From Paenalicyclobacillus ferrooxydans (lineage in GTDB: Bacteria > Bacillota > Bacilli > Alicyclobacillales > Alicyclobacillaceae), in assembly GCF_001399675.1 (NCBI RefSeq), contig NZ_LJCO01000008.1, positions 248,001 to 312,000 of the forward strand: a DNA stretch of 64,000 nucleotides. Reading direction: 5' to 3'. The position numbers and the translations under genes were made by a program. The notes beneath the pieces were generated by a model. The model had not been told where the DNA came from and did no database searches. It saw nothing but the letters and a program-made list of their open reading frames with translations. This document shows, piece by piece, positions 14,097-22,369 of the stretch (the first letter of the stretch is position 1; each line of letters starts with the position of its first letter).

Positions 14097-14750
14097 ATGG
14101 AGCCGCTTCGTCGTCATCGTGGCAAGGTCGCAGTGTTGGATAGGCTGAATGTGGACACGGATCAGATTATCCCCAAGCAGTTCCTGAAGCGCGTCGAGCG
14201 CAGTGGTTTTGGCCAGTTTCTCTTTTACGACTGGCGCTTCCACGCGGACGGCACGCCCAACCCACAGTTCGAGTGGGGCAATGGGAGTGCAGATGGGGCA
14301 TCCATTCTGCTGACGGGGGAGAACTTCGGCTGTGGGTCCTCCCGGGAACACGCAGCATGGGCCCTGTCCGACTTCGGATTCCGTGTCATTCTGGCACCTT
14401 CATTCGCGGATATCTTCTTTAACAACTGTTTCAAAAACGGCGTACTGCCGATTGCATTACCTAAGGAGACGGTTGACCGTCTATTTGCCCAAGTGAAGGC
14501 TGCGGGGGACGGTGGGCAGGACTCCGGGTATGCATTGACAGTTGATCTGGAGCAACAGACGATCTACAACGACAACGGGCTCGAAGTCTCATTCGATGTT
14601 GATCCGTTCCGTCGCAAATGCCTCCTCGAGGGTCTTGATGATATCGGGTTGACGATGCAGTGGGAAGATCGGATCGCAGAGTTTGAGAAGAAGTACGCAC
14701 CACGGGAGCGCTACGAGCTTTTCTCCAATTGCTACCTGAACTTCGAGTAG
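14097..14750 (+). CDS. leuD: 3-isopropylmalate dehydratase, small subunit
   Basis: This is the swivel-domain partner of LeuC. The 217-residue protein has DTDQIIPKQFLKRV and the signature GENFGCGSSREHAAWALSDFGFRVILAPSFADIFFNNCFKNG. ATG 14097 has GGGAGGGTG about 8 nt upstream. It is the last gene of the operon; a repeat tract and a terminator hairpin follow. Confidence 0.95.
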   Translation: MEPLRRHRGKVAVLDRLNVDTDQIIPKQFLKRVERSGFGQFLFYDWRFHADGTPNPQFEWGNGSADGASILLTGENFGCGSSREHAAWALSDFGFRVILAPSFADIFFNNCFKNGVLPIALPKETVDRLFAQVKAAGDGGQDSGYALTVDLEQQTIYNDNGLEVSFDVDPFRRKCLLEGLDDIGLTMQWEDRIAEFEKKYAPRERYELFSNCYLNFE

Positions 14751-14783
14751 GAAGCGAAGTGGAAGTAAGAACAAAGGCAGGAC

Positions 14784-14862
14784 GAGTAAAAGGCAGTGCA
14801 AAGCAAGGGCACGACAAGTAAAGGACAGTGCAAAGCGAGGGCACGACGAGTAAAAGGCAGTG
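14784..14862 (+). repeat. 32-bp tandem repeats after leuD
   Basis: Two 32-bp units (14784-14815 and 14816-14847) and a partial third share the pattern AGTAAA-AGGCAGTGCAAAGC-AGGGCACGAC. They lie between the leuD stop and its terminator, and contain no credible gene. Confidence 0.8.
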
Positions 14863-14911
14863 AGAGCCAAAGCAAAGGCCATGGGAAAGTCGATGCAGAG
14901 GCAAGAAGGTT

Positions 14912-14940
14912 TGGCGTGCCCGAGTGGGGCACGCCATTTT
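14912..14940 (+). terminator. Terminator of the ilv-leu operon
   Basis: TGGCGTGCCC pairs perfectly with GGGCACGCCA (10-bp stem, 5-nt loop) and is followed by TTTT. The same stem sequence recurs in the terminator at 19681. Confidence 0.75.
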
Positions 14941-14944
14941 CCGC

Positions 14945-15529
14945 TTATGAGGACTTCCGCAGCGCGTTTTGGCCGTTCGAGAAAATGGCCTCAACAACCA
15001 TTCTTACAATGATGCCGATAAGGGTGTATATCGGGAAGGAGTAGATGGACTTCCAGTGTAATGGAACATATAGTCCCATGGACGTTGCCAGAGGTTCAAG
15101 CACAAAGGAAAAGAGAGCGGAAGTGGCGGAGACGCTGATAAGGAAAGAGCGCCACGACCGGAAGTACTGATAAACCCACATATAACTTACGGGGAGTGCA
15201 ACAAAATCGACCGGAATGAATCTGCTGTAGGTGGGTGTCAACTGGACAGGGTAGTCCCACAAGAGCAGTTGAGCGCCCATCCCATCAAGAAGCGTGGTAA
15301 CGATTAACACTGCCCCCCCAAACATCACAATCTGTGGGAGTCTGCCCCGGTCAACGGTTTTCCACCAAATCGTCCACAACAAAATGGACATGAGCACAAG
15401 AAACCACCATTCAAAGCTAAACAGCACATGGGTTCGCCAGAATGCGATCTGTGACGAAATCAGTGTTTCCTCCGTAGCTCTGATAGCCTGATATTCGCTG
15501 TCCAAGACGTCACCCCGGAAAACCATCAA
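14945..15529 (-). CDS. Small multi-pass membrane protein (resembles the CBO0543 family)
   Basis: This 194-residue protein has about five hydrophobic segments (for example FEWWFLVLMSILLWTIWW, IVMFGGAVLIVTTLLDG, SFLISVSATSALFSFVL, FPIYTLIGIIVRMVVEAIF). The FEWW...IWWK-VDR pattern is what I remember of the uncharacterised CBO0543-type proteins common in Bacillota; this is recall, not a search. A TTG at 15529 is about 8 nt from an AGGA; ATG 15526 is an alternative. It is transcribed convergently with leuD and divergently from the next gene. No function can be assigned. Confidence 0.7.
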   Translation of the reverse strand: MMVFRGDVLDSEYQAIRATEETLISSQIAFWRTHVLFSFEWWFLVLMSILLWTIWWKTVDRGRLPQIVMFGGAVLIVTTLLDGMGAQLLLWDYPVQLTPTYSRFIPVDFVALPVSYMWVYQYFRSWRSFLISVSATSALFSFVLEPLATSMGLYVPLHWKSIYSFPIYTLIGIIVRMVVEAIFSNGQNALRKSS

Positions 15530-15675
15530 TTCAATGCGTCCTATTTATGCATTACGAGTGAATGAATTTCAAGAAAAAGGGATTTTGTAAAAATAAAGGT
15601 ATTTATTAGTTTGCGTACGGTCATGATGATACCATCGTTCAGATATCCCTCGTCCGAAACGACAGGTGAGGCCAT

Positions 15676-16935
15676 ATGAAGCGCAATCCACCAGCTTATA
15701 GTCGTAATTCTGCCGTTGTCGGCATGTTTAGCATGAACCAACTGCACTATTCCAACCCGTGGGTAATCATGGCATGGTCATTCTTTTTCCCGGGCTTCGG
15801 GCAAATCATGCTCGGCCAGTACATCCTCGGATGGATCTTGTTTCTCTGGGAACTGTTCATCAATGTTCATGCCGGGTTTAACACTGCCATCGTCCTCAGT
15901 CTGACAGGACACTTCAAGGAAGCTGTCAACGTGCTGTCTGCCGGAGGGACCTACTGGATTTTACTGTATGGTGCAGTCTTTTGCTTTTCGTTGTTTACGA
16001 GTTACCAGTTGGCTGTTGAGGCAAATCTGCTCACGTTTGCAGCCATCGAGGAAAATGTTCCTGTGGGGATTTTCGCGATAAACTCGCTTCACTTTAATTT
16101 TGTCTCCAAACGACGGCCTTGGATTGGAGCGTGCTGGTCCCTTCTCATGCCGGGCCTTGGACAAGTTTACAACGGCAGGATCCCGTCATCCATTTTTATA
16201 TTGGCTTGGTGGGTCGTGATCATCAATTTCTCTCATTTCTTGCCGGCACTGTTCTATACGTACACGGGCCACTTTGTAAAGGCCGTGTCTGTCCTCAATG
16301 TGGAATGGTTCCTTTTTATGCCATCCATTTACGGCTTTGCATTTTACAACTCATATCTGTCTACGGTTGAGCAAAATTCGCTGTTCGACCGGCAACAGGC
16401 CAACTACTTGAAGGCCAAGTACCAGCCGTTGTCGTTTCCTCTTAATCCGGATAAGGAGGGAAGGAAAATCCGCATTGTAGCCACTTTTGAACATTCTCCC
16501 GATCTCGAAACTGCGATTTTGTACATTCAACAGAAGGGTGTTCCTGAAGAGAAAATCCTCGCGATCCCGCTTGAGCAGAAGAACGAGGGACCGGCTGCCG
16601 GACTCAAATCGCTGTATTGGTTTGATATGAAAGGCTTCCTGGACTATCCTGCCCTGATGGCCGCGTGCTTTTGTGCACTCGGAGCTATTTATGGCTTTGT
16701 ATTGCCGTGGGGACCTGTCATGTGGGGTTTGATCGGTTTTTTAGGCGGTCTTGGTCTCGGGATATTGGTGAAGCTGACTTTGCCTCGAAACCCAAAAAAC
16801 CGGGCCAGCCGAGAGTCAAAAGTACAAGTGGTGTTGATGGTGGATTGTGAGGATGAACAGGTTCGTTCAGTCGAGGAGATTTTGTGGAGTCATCATGCTT
16901 TAGCCATTTCCAAGGTTGGGCAGCACACCGCATAG
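15676..16935 (+). CDS. Membrane protein with two TM2-like repeats and a cytosolic C-terminal domain
   Basis: The first two thirds of this 419-residue protein are an internal duplication: WVIMAWSFFFPGFGQIMLGQY (near residue 30) and WIGACWSLLMPGLGQVYNGR (near residue 155) start two similar membrane halves, each with the P-G-x-G-Q pattern of TM2-type domains. A soluble stretch follows (IRIVATFEHSPDLETAILYIQQKGVPEEKILAIPLEQK), then a glycine-rich membrane hairpin (LIGFLGGLGLGILVKL). The C-terminus VQVVLMVDCEDEQVRSVEEILWSHHA looks like a ferredoxin-like fold. ATG 15676 has AGGTGAGG upstream. No known gene name fits. Confidence 0.75.
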   Translation: MKRNPPAYSRNSAVVGMFSMNQLHYSNPWVIMAWSFFFPGFGQIMLGQYILGWILFLWELFINVHAGFNTAIVLSLTGHFKEAVNVLSAGGTYWILLYGAVFCFSLFTSYQLAVEANLLTFAAIEENVPVGIFAINSLHFNFVSKRRPWIGACWSLLMPGLGQVYNGRIPSSIFILAWWVVIINFSHFLPALFYTYTGHFVKAVSVLNVEWFLFMPSIYGFAFYNSYLSTVEQNSLFDRQQANYLKAKYQPLSFPLNPDKEGRKIRIVATFEHSPDLETAILYIQQKGVPEEKILAIPLEQKNEGPAAGLKSLYWFDMKGFLDYPALMAACFCALGAIYGFVLPWGPVMWGLIGFLGGLGLGILVKLTLPRNPKNRASRESKVQVVLMVDCEDEQVRSVEEILWSHHALAISKVGQHTA

Positions 16936-17098
16936 AGATTTGCTGTCGAACAGCGCAGACAACGCACACATCAGCAGGTGGGGAACATAGTGTTTCATAT
17001 GGAGTGTCACGCCCTTGAGTGGTACGCATCCCTCGACACAGGGCAACTTGCTATACAACCGTTCCTTGTCTTAAAAGTGCCAATTATGCAAACGCCGC

Positions 17099-17127
17099 TT
17101 GACATTGCTGTAATTGGCGAGTAACAT
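17099..17127 (+). promoter_or_regulatory. Promoter of the T-box/aroF transcript
   Basis: TTGACA (17099-17104), a 17-bp spacer and TAACAT (17122-17127) lie just upstream of the T-box leader. The -10 box matches 4 of 6 positions. The 160 bp before it, back to 16936, shows nothing else that I can support. Confidence 0.55.
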
Positions 17128-17164
17128 GACAACAATTCAACACAACAACTCCATACAACAATGG

Positions 17165-17425
17165 CTTGGATGAAGAGAGTACGGGTTCCTTTCAGTGCAG
17201 AGAGTCGGTGGTTGGTGAAAACCGAACTGAGGCGAATCACGGAAGTTCACTTCGGAGCCGCAAGGTGAAGTTCTTGGCATATCTAAACCACGTGGGTGCC
17301 CTGGATGGTAGCCTGAGCCGGAAGCGTCCCAACGTTTCCGTTATCACAACGAAGTGAAAGGCGTATGCCTTTGATTAGGGTGGTACCGCGAGATAATCCT
17401 CGTCCCTTCTGGGATGGGGTTTTTT
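17165..17425 (+). promoter_or_regulatory. T-box riboswitch, probably Phe-specific, upstream of DAHP synthase
   Basis: The leader holds a Stem I region with an AGTA loop-E motif near 17174, a distal-loop GGTGAAAACC motif near 17215, and a specifier region reading GAAG-TTC-A with the candidate codon TTC (Phe) at 17246-17248. The T-box AGGGTGGTACCGCG is at 17377-17390. The terminator stem CCTCGTCCC/GGGATGGGG (17398-17419) ends in a T run. Uncharged tRNA binding would favour the antiterminator. T-box identity is certain; Phe specificity is an inference from codon position and the aromatic pathway gene downstream. Confidence 0.9.
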
Positions 17426-17467
17426 GATTTTTTAGCGGTGTCACCGGGTCTTGGCGTCGATCTTTTA

Positions 17468-17517
17468 TTAGGGTGGTACCGCGAGAGCCTCGTCCCTAAC
17501 CGGAGGAGGCTTTTTTT
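17468..17517 (+). promoter_or_regulatory. Second T-box antiterminator/terminator module without its own Stem I
   Basis: TTAGGGTGGTACCGCG is repeated at 17468-17483, 93 bp after the first copy. It is followed by its own CGTCCCT partner and a terminator stem GCCTCGTCC/GGAGGAGGC (17487-17510, one mismatch) with seven T's. Only about 40 nt separate it from the first terminator, too little for another Stem I, so this is a partial duplication. Confidence 0.85.
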
Positions 17518-17564
17518 GATCTCAATCGAACTTTTTTGATCTCAATAGAACGAGGAGGGGCATG

Positions 17565-18416
17565 ATGAGCATTCATGGAAAAACACCAGCGTACAAACTT
17601 GCCAGTCGTGAACGTCATCCGGAACCAACTGTGGTTCGCGTCGGAAAGCAAGCCGTTGGAGGTGGGGCGAATACCGTGATCGCCGGCCCCTGTTCGGTAG
17701 AAAACCGAGAGCAAATCATCCAGGTCGCGCAACAACTGAAACAATACGGGGCTACGATGCTTCGAGGCGGGGCGTTTAAACCGCGGAGTTCCCCTTACTC
17801 GTTCCAGGGACTTGGCGAGGAGGGTCTTAAGTATCTGGCACAAGCGAGAGAACGCACGGGTCTGCCGATTGTCTCAGAGGTGATGGATATTGAACACCTC
17901 CCGATGGCCTGTGATTATATCGACGTCATCCAAATCGGGGCACGGAACATGCAAAACTATCCGCTGTTGCGCGCTGTCGGCCGCCTAAAGAAGCCGGTCC
18001 TTTTGAAACGTGGACTGTCCGCGACCATTGAGGAATGGCTGATGTCCGCGGAGTACATCCTGTCGGAAGGAAACCCGAACGTCATCTTGTGTGAGCGCGG
18101 GATTCGGACGTTTGAAACAGCCACGCGGAACACTCTCGATCTCAACGCCGTACCAGTGGTGAAGGACCTGTCCCACTTACCCATTATTGTTGATCCAAGT
18201 CACGGTGTCGGTATCGCGCGCTACGTGCCTGCGATGAGTCTCGCAGCGCTTGCAGCTGGTGCGGATGGACTGATTCTTGAGGTCCATCCCGATCCGGAAC
18301 GGGCCATGTCGGACGGACAACAGAGCCTCACACCGGCAGAGTTCAACCTCTTGATGCAGCGGATCGAAAAACTGACTGCACCGATTGCACCAGAGGTTGC
18401 TGCGCGATCCGTTTAA
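17565..18416 (+). CDS. aroF: 3-deoxy-7-phosphoheptulonate (DAHP) synthase, short type
   Basis: This enzyme condenses phosphoenolpyruvate and erythrose 4-phosphate, the entry to aromatic amino-acid synthesis. It shows the type I-beta/KDO8P-like motifs [56 protein letters not shown] and EVHPDPERA. At 283 residues it has no ACT or chorismate-mutase regulatory domain, only about 35 extra N-terminal residues, so allosteric feedback is probably absent and control falls to the T-box leader. Start ATG 17565 is 6 nt from AGGAGG; ATG 17562 is one codon earlier. Confidence 0.93.
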   Translation: MSIHGKTPAYKLASRERHPEPTVVRVGKQAVGGGANTVIAGPCSVENREQIIQVAQQLKQYGATMLRGGAFKPRSSPYSFQGLGEEGLKYLAQARERTGLPIVSEVMDIEHLPMACDYIDVIQIGARNMQNYPLLRAVGRLKKPVLLKRGLSATIEEWLMSAEYILSEGNPNVILCERGIRTFETATRNTLDLNAVPVVKDLSHLPIIVDPSHGVGIARYVPAMSLAALAAGADGLILEVHPDPERAMSDGQQSLTPAEFNLLMQRIEKLTAPIAPEVAARSV

Positions 18417-18515
18417 CAGCTTTGGCCCCCAAGCCTCACTCAGCCTGGTGACCGTGGGGACCGTACTCGCACGCACAGGAACGTTTGCCACCGGCGTTGT
18501 CTCCTGGCTGTGGTG

Positions 18516-18543
18516 TTGACAAAAGGTAAGTAACTAATATAAA
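18516..18543 (+). promoter_or_regulatory. Promoter of the ring-cleaving dioxygenase gene
   Basis: TTGACA (18516-18521), a 16-bp spacer and TATAAA (18538-18543). Just downstream AAAGTTA (18541-18547) and TAACTTT (18579-18585) form a spaced inverted repeat that might bind a regulator. No terminator hairpin is clear between aroF and this promoter. Confidence 0.5.
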
Positions 18544-18618
18544 GTTAACAATATGATAGGTGCTTACAAAAGATAAGCTAACTTTTGGGATGACACACTA
18601 CAGTGGGAGCTGAGTGAC

Positions 18619-19572
18619 ATGAGTGAGGGGATTTTGGGGATTCATCATATCACGGCCATGGCAGGCGTCGCGCAGAAGAACGTTGATTTTTACGTCGGCG
18701 TGCTCGGACTTCGCATGGTGAAGAAGACGGTGAACTTCGACGCACCTGATGTATACCACTTTTACTACGGTGACTCGGTGGGTACGCCCGGAACCATCAT
18801 GACATTCTTTCCTTTTGGTGAAGGACCCCGGGGAAGCTCGGGAGCTGGCCAAGCGACGGTCACATCGTACTCCATCCGACACGAGTCAGTGGACTTTTGG
18901 ACACAGCGCCTGACGGAGTATGGGGTGTCGTTCAGCGGTCCGCAAGCGAGAACGGGCGGGAGGCAGGTCATTACCCTTCGCGATCCCGATGGTATTGCGG
19001 TCGAACTCGTTGCTCACGAAGGTGCAGATGCGAGACCGGGGTGGGGAGACGGTCCAGTCCCATCGGATCACGCGATTCGTGGATTTTACAGCGTCACACT
19101 GAAAGTGAAGCACCATGAGCGGACATCTCAGTTGCTGACAGATGTGATGGGCTTCCGACGGATTGAAGAAAACGGAAACCGCCATCGCTATGAAGTCGGC
19201 AGTGGGGGACCGGGAACGATTGTTGACGTGATTGGTCAAGAAGATGCGCAGTTTGCGCGAAACTCGCTTGGTACAATTCACCATGTCGCGTGGCGCGTTG
19301 CCGACGAGGAGGAATTGCGTCGCTGGCAGAAGAGGCTGATGGCCGCTGGGTTGAATGTGACGGAAGTCAAAGACCGCAACTATTTTCGGTCGATTTACTT
19401 TCGTGAGCCAGGCGGTGTTTTGTTTGAACTGGCAACGGACCCGCCGGGGTTTGCCATCGACGAGTCAGTCGACGCGCTTGGTGAGGAGCTGAAGTTGCCA
19501 GAGTGGCTCGAGGCGTCACGGTCGAGGCTGGAGGACGAACTCCCACCGATTACCTTGCCGGGTCGGAGTTGA
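18619..19572 (+). CDS. Ring-cleaving dioxygenase of the glyoxalase/VOC (MhqA/MhqO-like) family
   Basis: This 317-residue protein has two VOC domains. The first begins GILGIHHITAMAGVAQKNVDFYVGVLGLRMVKKTVNFD, the second near residue 150 (IRGFYSVTLKVKHHERTSQLLTDVMGFRRI). Metal-ligand positions H-H (near the start), H in TIHHVAW and E in VLFELATDPPGF fit the extradiol family. Bacillus homologues act on catechol or hydroquinone-type compounds and are induced by electrophile stress; the substrate here is not shown. ATG 18619 follows GGGAGCTGAG. It is a single-gene unit with its own promoter and downstream terminator. Confidence 0.85.
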   Translation: MSEGILGIHHITAMAGVAQKNVDFYVGVLGLRMVKKTVNFDAPDVYHFYYGDSVGTPGTIMTFFPFGEGPRGSSGAGQATVTSYSIRHESVDFWTQRLTEYGVSFSGPQARTGGRQVITLRDPDGIAVELVAHEGADARPGWGDGPVPSDHAIRGFYSVTLKVKHHERTSQLLTDVMGFRRIEENGNRHRYEVGSGGPGTIVDVIGQEDAQFARNSLGTIHHVAWRVADEEELRRWQKRLMAAGLNVTEVKDRNYFRSIYFREPGGVLFELATDPPGFAIDESVDALGEELKLPEWLEASRSRLEDELPPITLPGRS

Positions 19573-19609
19573 GGTTAGTGCGCGGGGCCTGTTCACGTCG
19601 CGGATTCCT

Positions 19610-19640
19610 GGGGATAAGCGGCTCCCAGCCGCTTATCCCC
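19610..19640. repeat. Perfect 14-bp inverted repeat with 3-nt loop
   Basis: GGGGATAAGCGGCT, loop CCC, AGCCGCTTATCCCC. There is no T run on either side, so it is not a standard terminator. It lies between the dioxygenase stop and the terminator at 19681. Confidence 0.8.
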
Positions 19641-19680
19641 TCACGGCGTAGGTAGAGAGTCAAATTGAATTCCATAAGGT

Positions 19681-19709
19681 AAGGCGTGCCGGTTGGGCAC
19701 GCCTTTTTT
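19681..19709 (+). terminator. Terminator after the dioxygenase gene
   Basis: GGCGTGCC/GGCACGCC stem with a GGTTG loop and six T's. The stem sequence is almost that of the ilv-leu terminator. Confidence 0.85.
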
Positions 19710-19879
19710 CATAGAAAACCGATACACTGAATGCGAATCAGTGCGCTCGCTGCCGTGATGGGGCGTGATGGGGCGGCACCCCAGCAGGCAACAGGACGCG
19801 CCTTGCAACCAAATCAGGACGTGGTACGTCATTATCAGTGGATGACACGGTACCAATGGGTCCCGGAAAGGGGTGGGCC

Positions 19880-20653
19880 ATGGAACAACTGAAGAAGGAA
19901 TTGGCGTCCGTGATTGACGAGCTGTATGACCTCTATGCGGACGAATTGTATCGTTATGCGCGGTTTACCCTGCGAGATGCTCATCTCGCAGAAGATGTGG
20001 TGCAAGAGGTCTTTATTCGAGCCATCCGTACTTGGGACTCGTTCCGCGGCGAAGCTTCTGCGCGGACTTGGCTTTGGCACATTGCTCGCAACTATATGCG
20101 GGACGTCATGCGGCGGAAGCAGGTTCGCAACAGGCATAGCGTGCCTGATCCCGTTGAACTGTACGATGTTGGCACTCCATTTGAGAGTCTTGTGGAGCTT
20201 GAAGACCAGCTGACCAGACTGACGGATGATCAGCGCCAAGCTTTTGTCCTGCGCTGTATGCAGGACCTTTCGGTCCGGGACACTGCGGAGATCCTGGGGT
20301 GGACGGAATCGAAAGTGAAAAGCACATTGAGTCGTGCTCTCACCAAGCTGCGCGAACAGTTGGCTGAACCTGAGGCTAAGCTTGGCAAGGCCGGGCCGCC
20401 TGCTGACCTTGGCAAGGCTGAGCTTAGTAAGGCCGGGCCGCTTGGTAAGCTCGGTGAGGATGAGCTTGCGGCTCAGCTAGATAAGGATGGTCCTCCTGCT
20501 AAGCCAGGAGATCAGAAGTCAAGCGACAGGACATTTGTGCGCCGAACCAGTGTCTCAGATGCGTTACCAGATAAACAGATTCCCCCCCAGCCGACAGAGA
20601 TTCACGAAGGAGGTGGTCCACGTGGATTGGAACGACCTGAAAGACAAATTTGA
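19880..20653 (+). CDS. ECF-type RNA polymerase sigma factor with a repetitive C-terminal tail
   Basis: The sigma-2 region (YRYARFTLRDAHLAEDVVQEVFIRAIRTWDSF...WLWHIARNYMRDVMRRK) and sigma-4 region (LTDDQRQAFVLRCMQDLSVRDTAEILGWTESKVKSTLSRALTKLREQL) are complete by about residue 175. About 80 further residues form a Gly/Pro/Lys-rich tail with repeats of the type KAGPPADLGKAELSKAGPLGKLG, not found in standard ECF factors. ATG 19880 has GGAAAGGGG upstream; an ATG 14 codons earlier lacks a site. The last 32 bp overlap the next gene, its likely anti-sigma partner. Confidence 0.88.
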   Translation: MEQLKKELASVIDELYDLYADELYRYARFTLRDAHLAEDVVQEVFIRAIRTWDSFRGEASARTWLWHIARNYMRDVMRRKQVRNRHSVPDPVELYDVGTPFESLVELEDQLTRLTDDQRQAFVLRCMQDLSVRDTAEILGWTESKVKSTLSRALTKLREQLAEPEAKLGKAGPPADLGKAELSKAGPLGKLGEDELAAQLDKDGPPAKPGDQKSSDRTFVRRTSVSDALPDKQIPPQPTEIHEGGGPRGLERPERQI

Positions 20654-22091
20654 GCCACTGAATCAGAGCGTCAGGATGCCGAGTGATAGAAAAGAACAGA
20701 TCAGACAACGCTTGCACGCTGAGCTTGAACATATTCATCAACCCCCGGAACCTTCCAGCCAAAGGCGAAACCGCCGGGTTGTCAGAGCGGGTTCTTTAGG
20801 CGCTGCTTTGGCTGCTGTGATTTGTATTGCCGCAGTCATCGATTATACAAATCACTTTGGGGTACAAAGTGGACCTGCGGCGGGTACGACCGTTACGGAG
20901 TCTGCGGCAAGTGCCGGAACAAATGCATCATCGTCGTCAGGCATTGCAGCGGGAGGATCATACAGTGCGGCCTCTAGCAACTCCTCCCGGAACTCGCCTA
21001 TGCAGAGTAGCATCATACAGCCGGTGGGAACTCAAGGTGTGCAACTGACGGCTGACAAGCCGATCGAGATGTACGGCAATTACGGCTGGATGCTGACAAA
21101 ATCAGGGCTGATGCACACCTCGGACGGCGGCCGCACATGGAATCAGACTCATCTGCCGATCCAAGGCAAACCGTACAATGAGGTCATCTCTGTTCTAAAC
21201 GGGGCAGCAGTTCGGGTAGCAGCAGGAGTCGTAACGAACAGCCACGGGGTCATTGAAATCTTTCGATCCGAAGATAACGGTGTCACTTGGCAGACCACCA
21301 CCATCAACGAAAACCTGCCTGGGAAAGGCAACGGACAGGTGCCGGCAACACTGACATTTTCCGACTCGAAGGACGGCTGGATGACGACAAGTGTGCCCAA
21401 CTTCGGTATGGGAGGAACGCAGCCTGGGGCTCTGTACCGAACTACGAATGGAGCGGAGTCGTGGCAAAGGATGCAGCCAAGTGGCTTTACCAATGGAACG
21501 GTGCCGTTTCAGTGGATCACGTTTATCAACTCGACGGTTGGCTTCACGATTGGTGCACCTCAGATAAACGCCGACGCAGGTGTGACAAACGGCCATGATC
21601 AGCTTTACCAGACAACGGACGCCGGCATCTCGTGGACCAAGGTCGACCTGGCACTGCCTCCGGCTAATCGGATCGACATTTTGCAGCCACAGTTTACTGG
21701 AAACACAGGTTACCTTGCTGTGCTGATGCCGCAATCGAATGGCACCACGTCACTCAATTTGTTCCGTTCCACCAATGACGGTGCAACGTGGAAGCAGGTC
21801 AATGCGTTTGCCGTTGCGAAAGGAATCGGAAATGGAGTGACGATGTCCGTCAACGCGGAGTCAGTCTGGCTCTACATGAATGGCTATCTATGGGTCTCCA
21901 CGGATAACGGGGCGCGGTTTACGGAAGTTCCAAACGTCCCTGGCGCAGTCACGGAAGTGGATATGACCGATGCCCATCGGGGTTACCTTGTGATTGCCGA
22001 GCCGCAGCCAGGAACGGCCGGCCAAACGCACACGTTATACCACACCGACAATGGTGGTTCGACGTGGACAAAGATTTCGCAACTGCCATAG
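20622..22091 (+). CDS. Probable transmembrane anti-sigma factor with an extracellular beta-propeller
   Basis: This 489-residue protein has about 50 cytosolic N-terminal residues (DWNDLKDKFEPLNQSVRMPSDRK...), one membrane segment (AGSLGAALAAVICIAAVIDY, near residues 55-75), a Ser/Ala-rich linker, and then at least seven Asp-box/BNR-type repeats such as HTSDGGRTWNQ, RSEDNGVTWQT, RTTNGAESWQR, QTTDAGISWTK, RSTNDGATWKQ, VSTDNGARFTE and HTDNGGSTWTK. Seven repeats suggest a seven-bladed propeller outside the cell. GTG 20622 has AAGGAGGTG 6 nt upstream. Overlap with the sigma gene supports a sigma/anti-sigma pair; what the propeller senses is unknown. Confidence 0.8.
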   Translation: MDWNDLKDKFEPLNQSVRMPSDRKEQIRQRLHAELEHIHQPPEPSSQRRNRRVVRAGSLGAALAAVICIAAVIDYTNHFGVQSGPAAGTTVTESAASAGTNASSSSGIAAGGSYSAASSNSSRNSPMQSSIIQPVGTQGVQLTADKPIEMYGNYGWMLTKSGLMHTSDGGRTWNQTHLPIQGKPYNEVISVLNGAAVRVAAGVVTNSHGVIEIFRSEDNGVTWQTTTINENLPGKGNGQVPATLTFSDSKDGWMTTSVPNFGMGGTQPGALYRTTNGAESWQRMQPSGFTNGTVPFQWITFINSTVGFTIGAPQINADAGVTNGHDQLYQTTDAGISWTKVDLALPPANRIDILQPQFTGNTGYLAVLMPQSNGTTSLNLFRSTNDGATWKQVNAFAVAKGIGNGVTMSVNAESVWLYMNGYLWVSTDNGARFTEVPNVPGAVTEVDMTDAHRGYLVIAEPQPGTAGQTHTLYHTDNGGSTWTKISQLP

Positions 22092-22223
22092 GAGTTGCCG
22101 ATGACAGGGGCAGGTATACGAGCCGCCACGGCCCGGAAGCAGGCTCGGGAAACCCAGGCTACGGAACCCAGGCTACGGAAACCAGGCCGAGTGACCTAAG
22201 CTAGCAGTCTCCGACAGACAGGT

Positions 22224-22270
22224 AAGCGGCGTGACGAGTGCAGATCTAATGACTCGCCGCGCCGCTTTTG
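22224..22270 (+). terminator. Terminator after the beta-propeller gene
   Basis: AAGCGGCG (22224-22231) pairs with CGCCGCTT (22260-22267), with an inner CGAGT/ACTCG stem, followed by TTTT. Upstream, 22092-22223 holds a short direct repeat (CAGGCTACGGAA-type) and nothing else. Confidence 0.7.
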
Positions 22271-22369
22271 TGTGGGAAGATGAACAGGTCTGGGATGGCA
22301 CTGACAACACGCCTGGGATTGCGCTGACAACAGCCCTGGGAGCACGCTGATAATATTCTAGGGCTGCCT

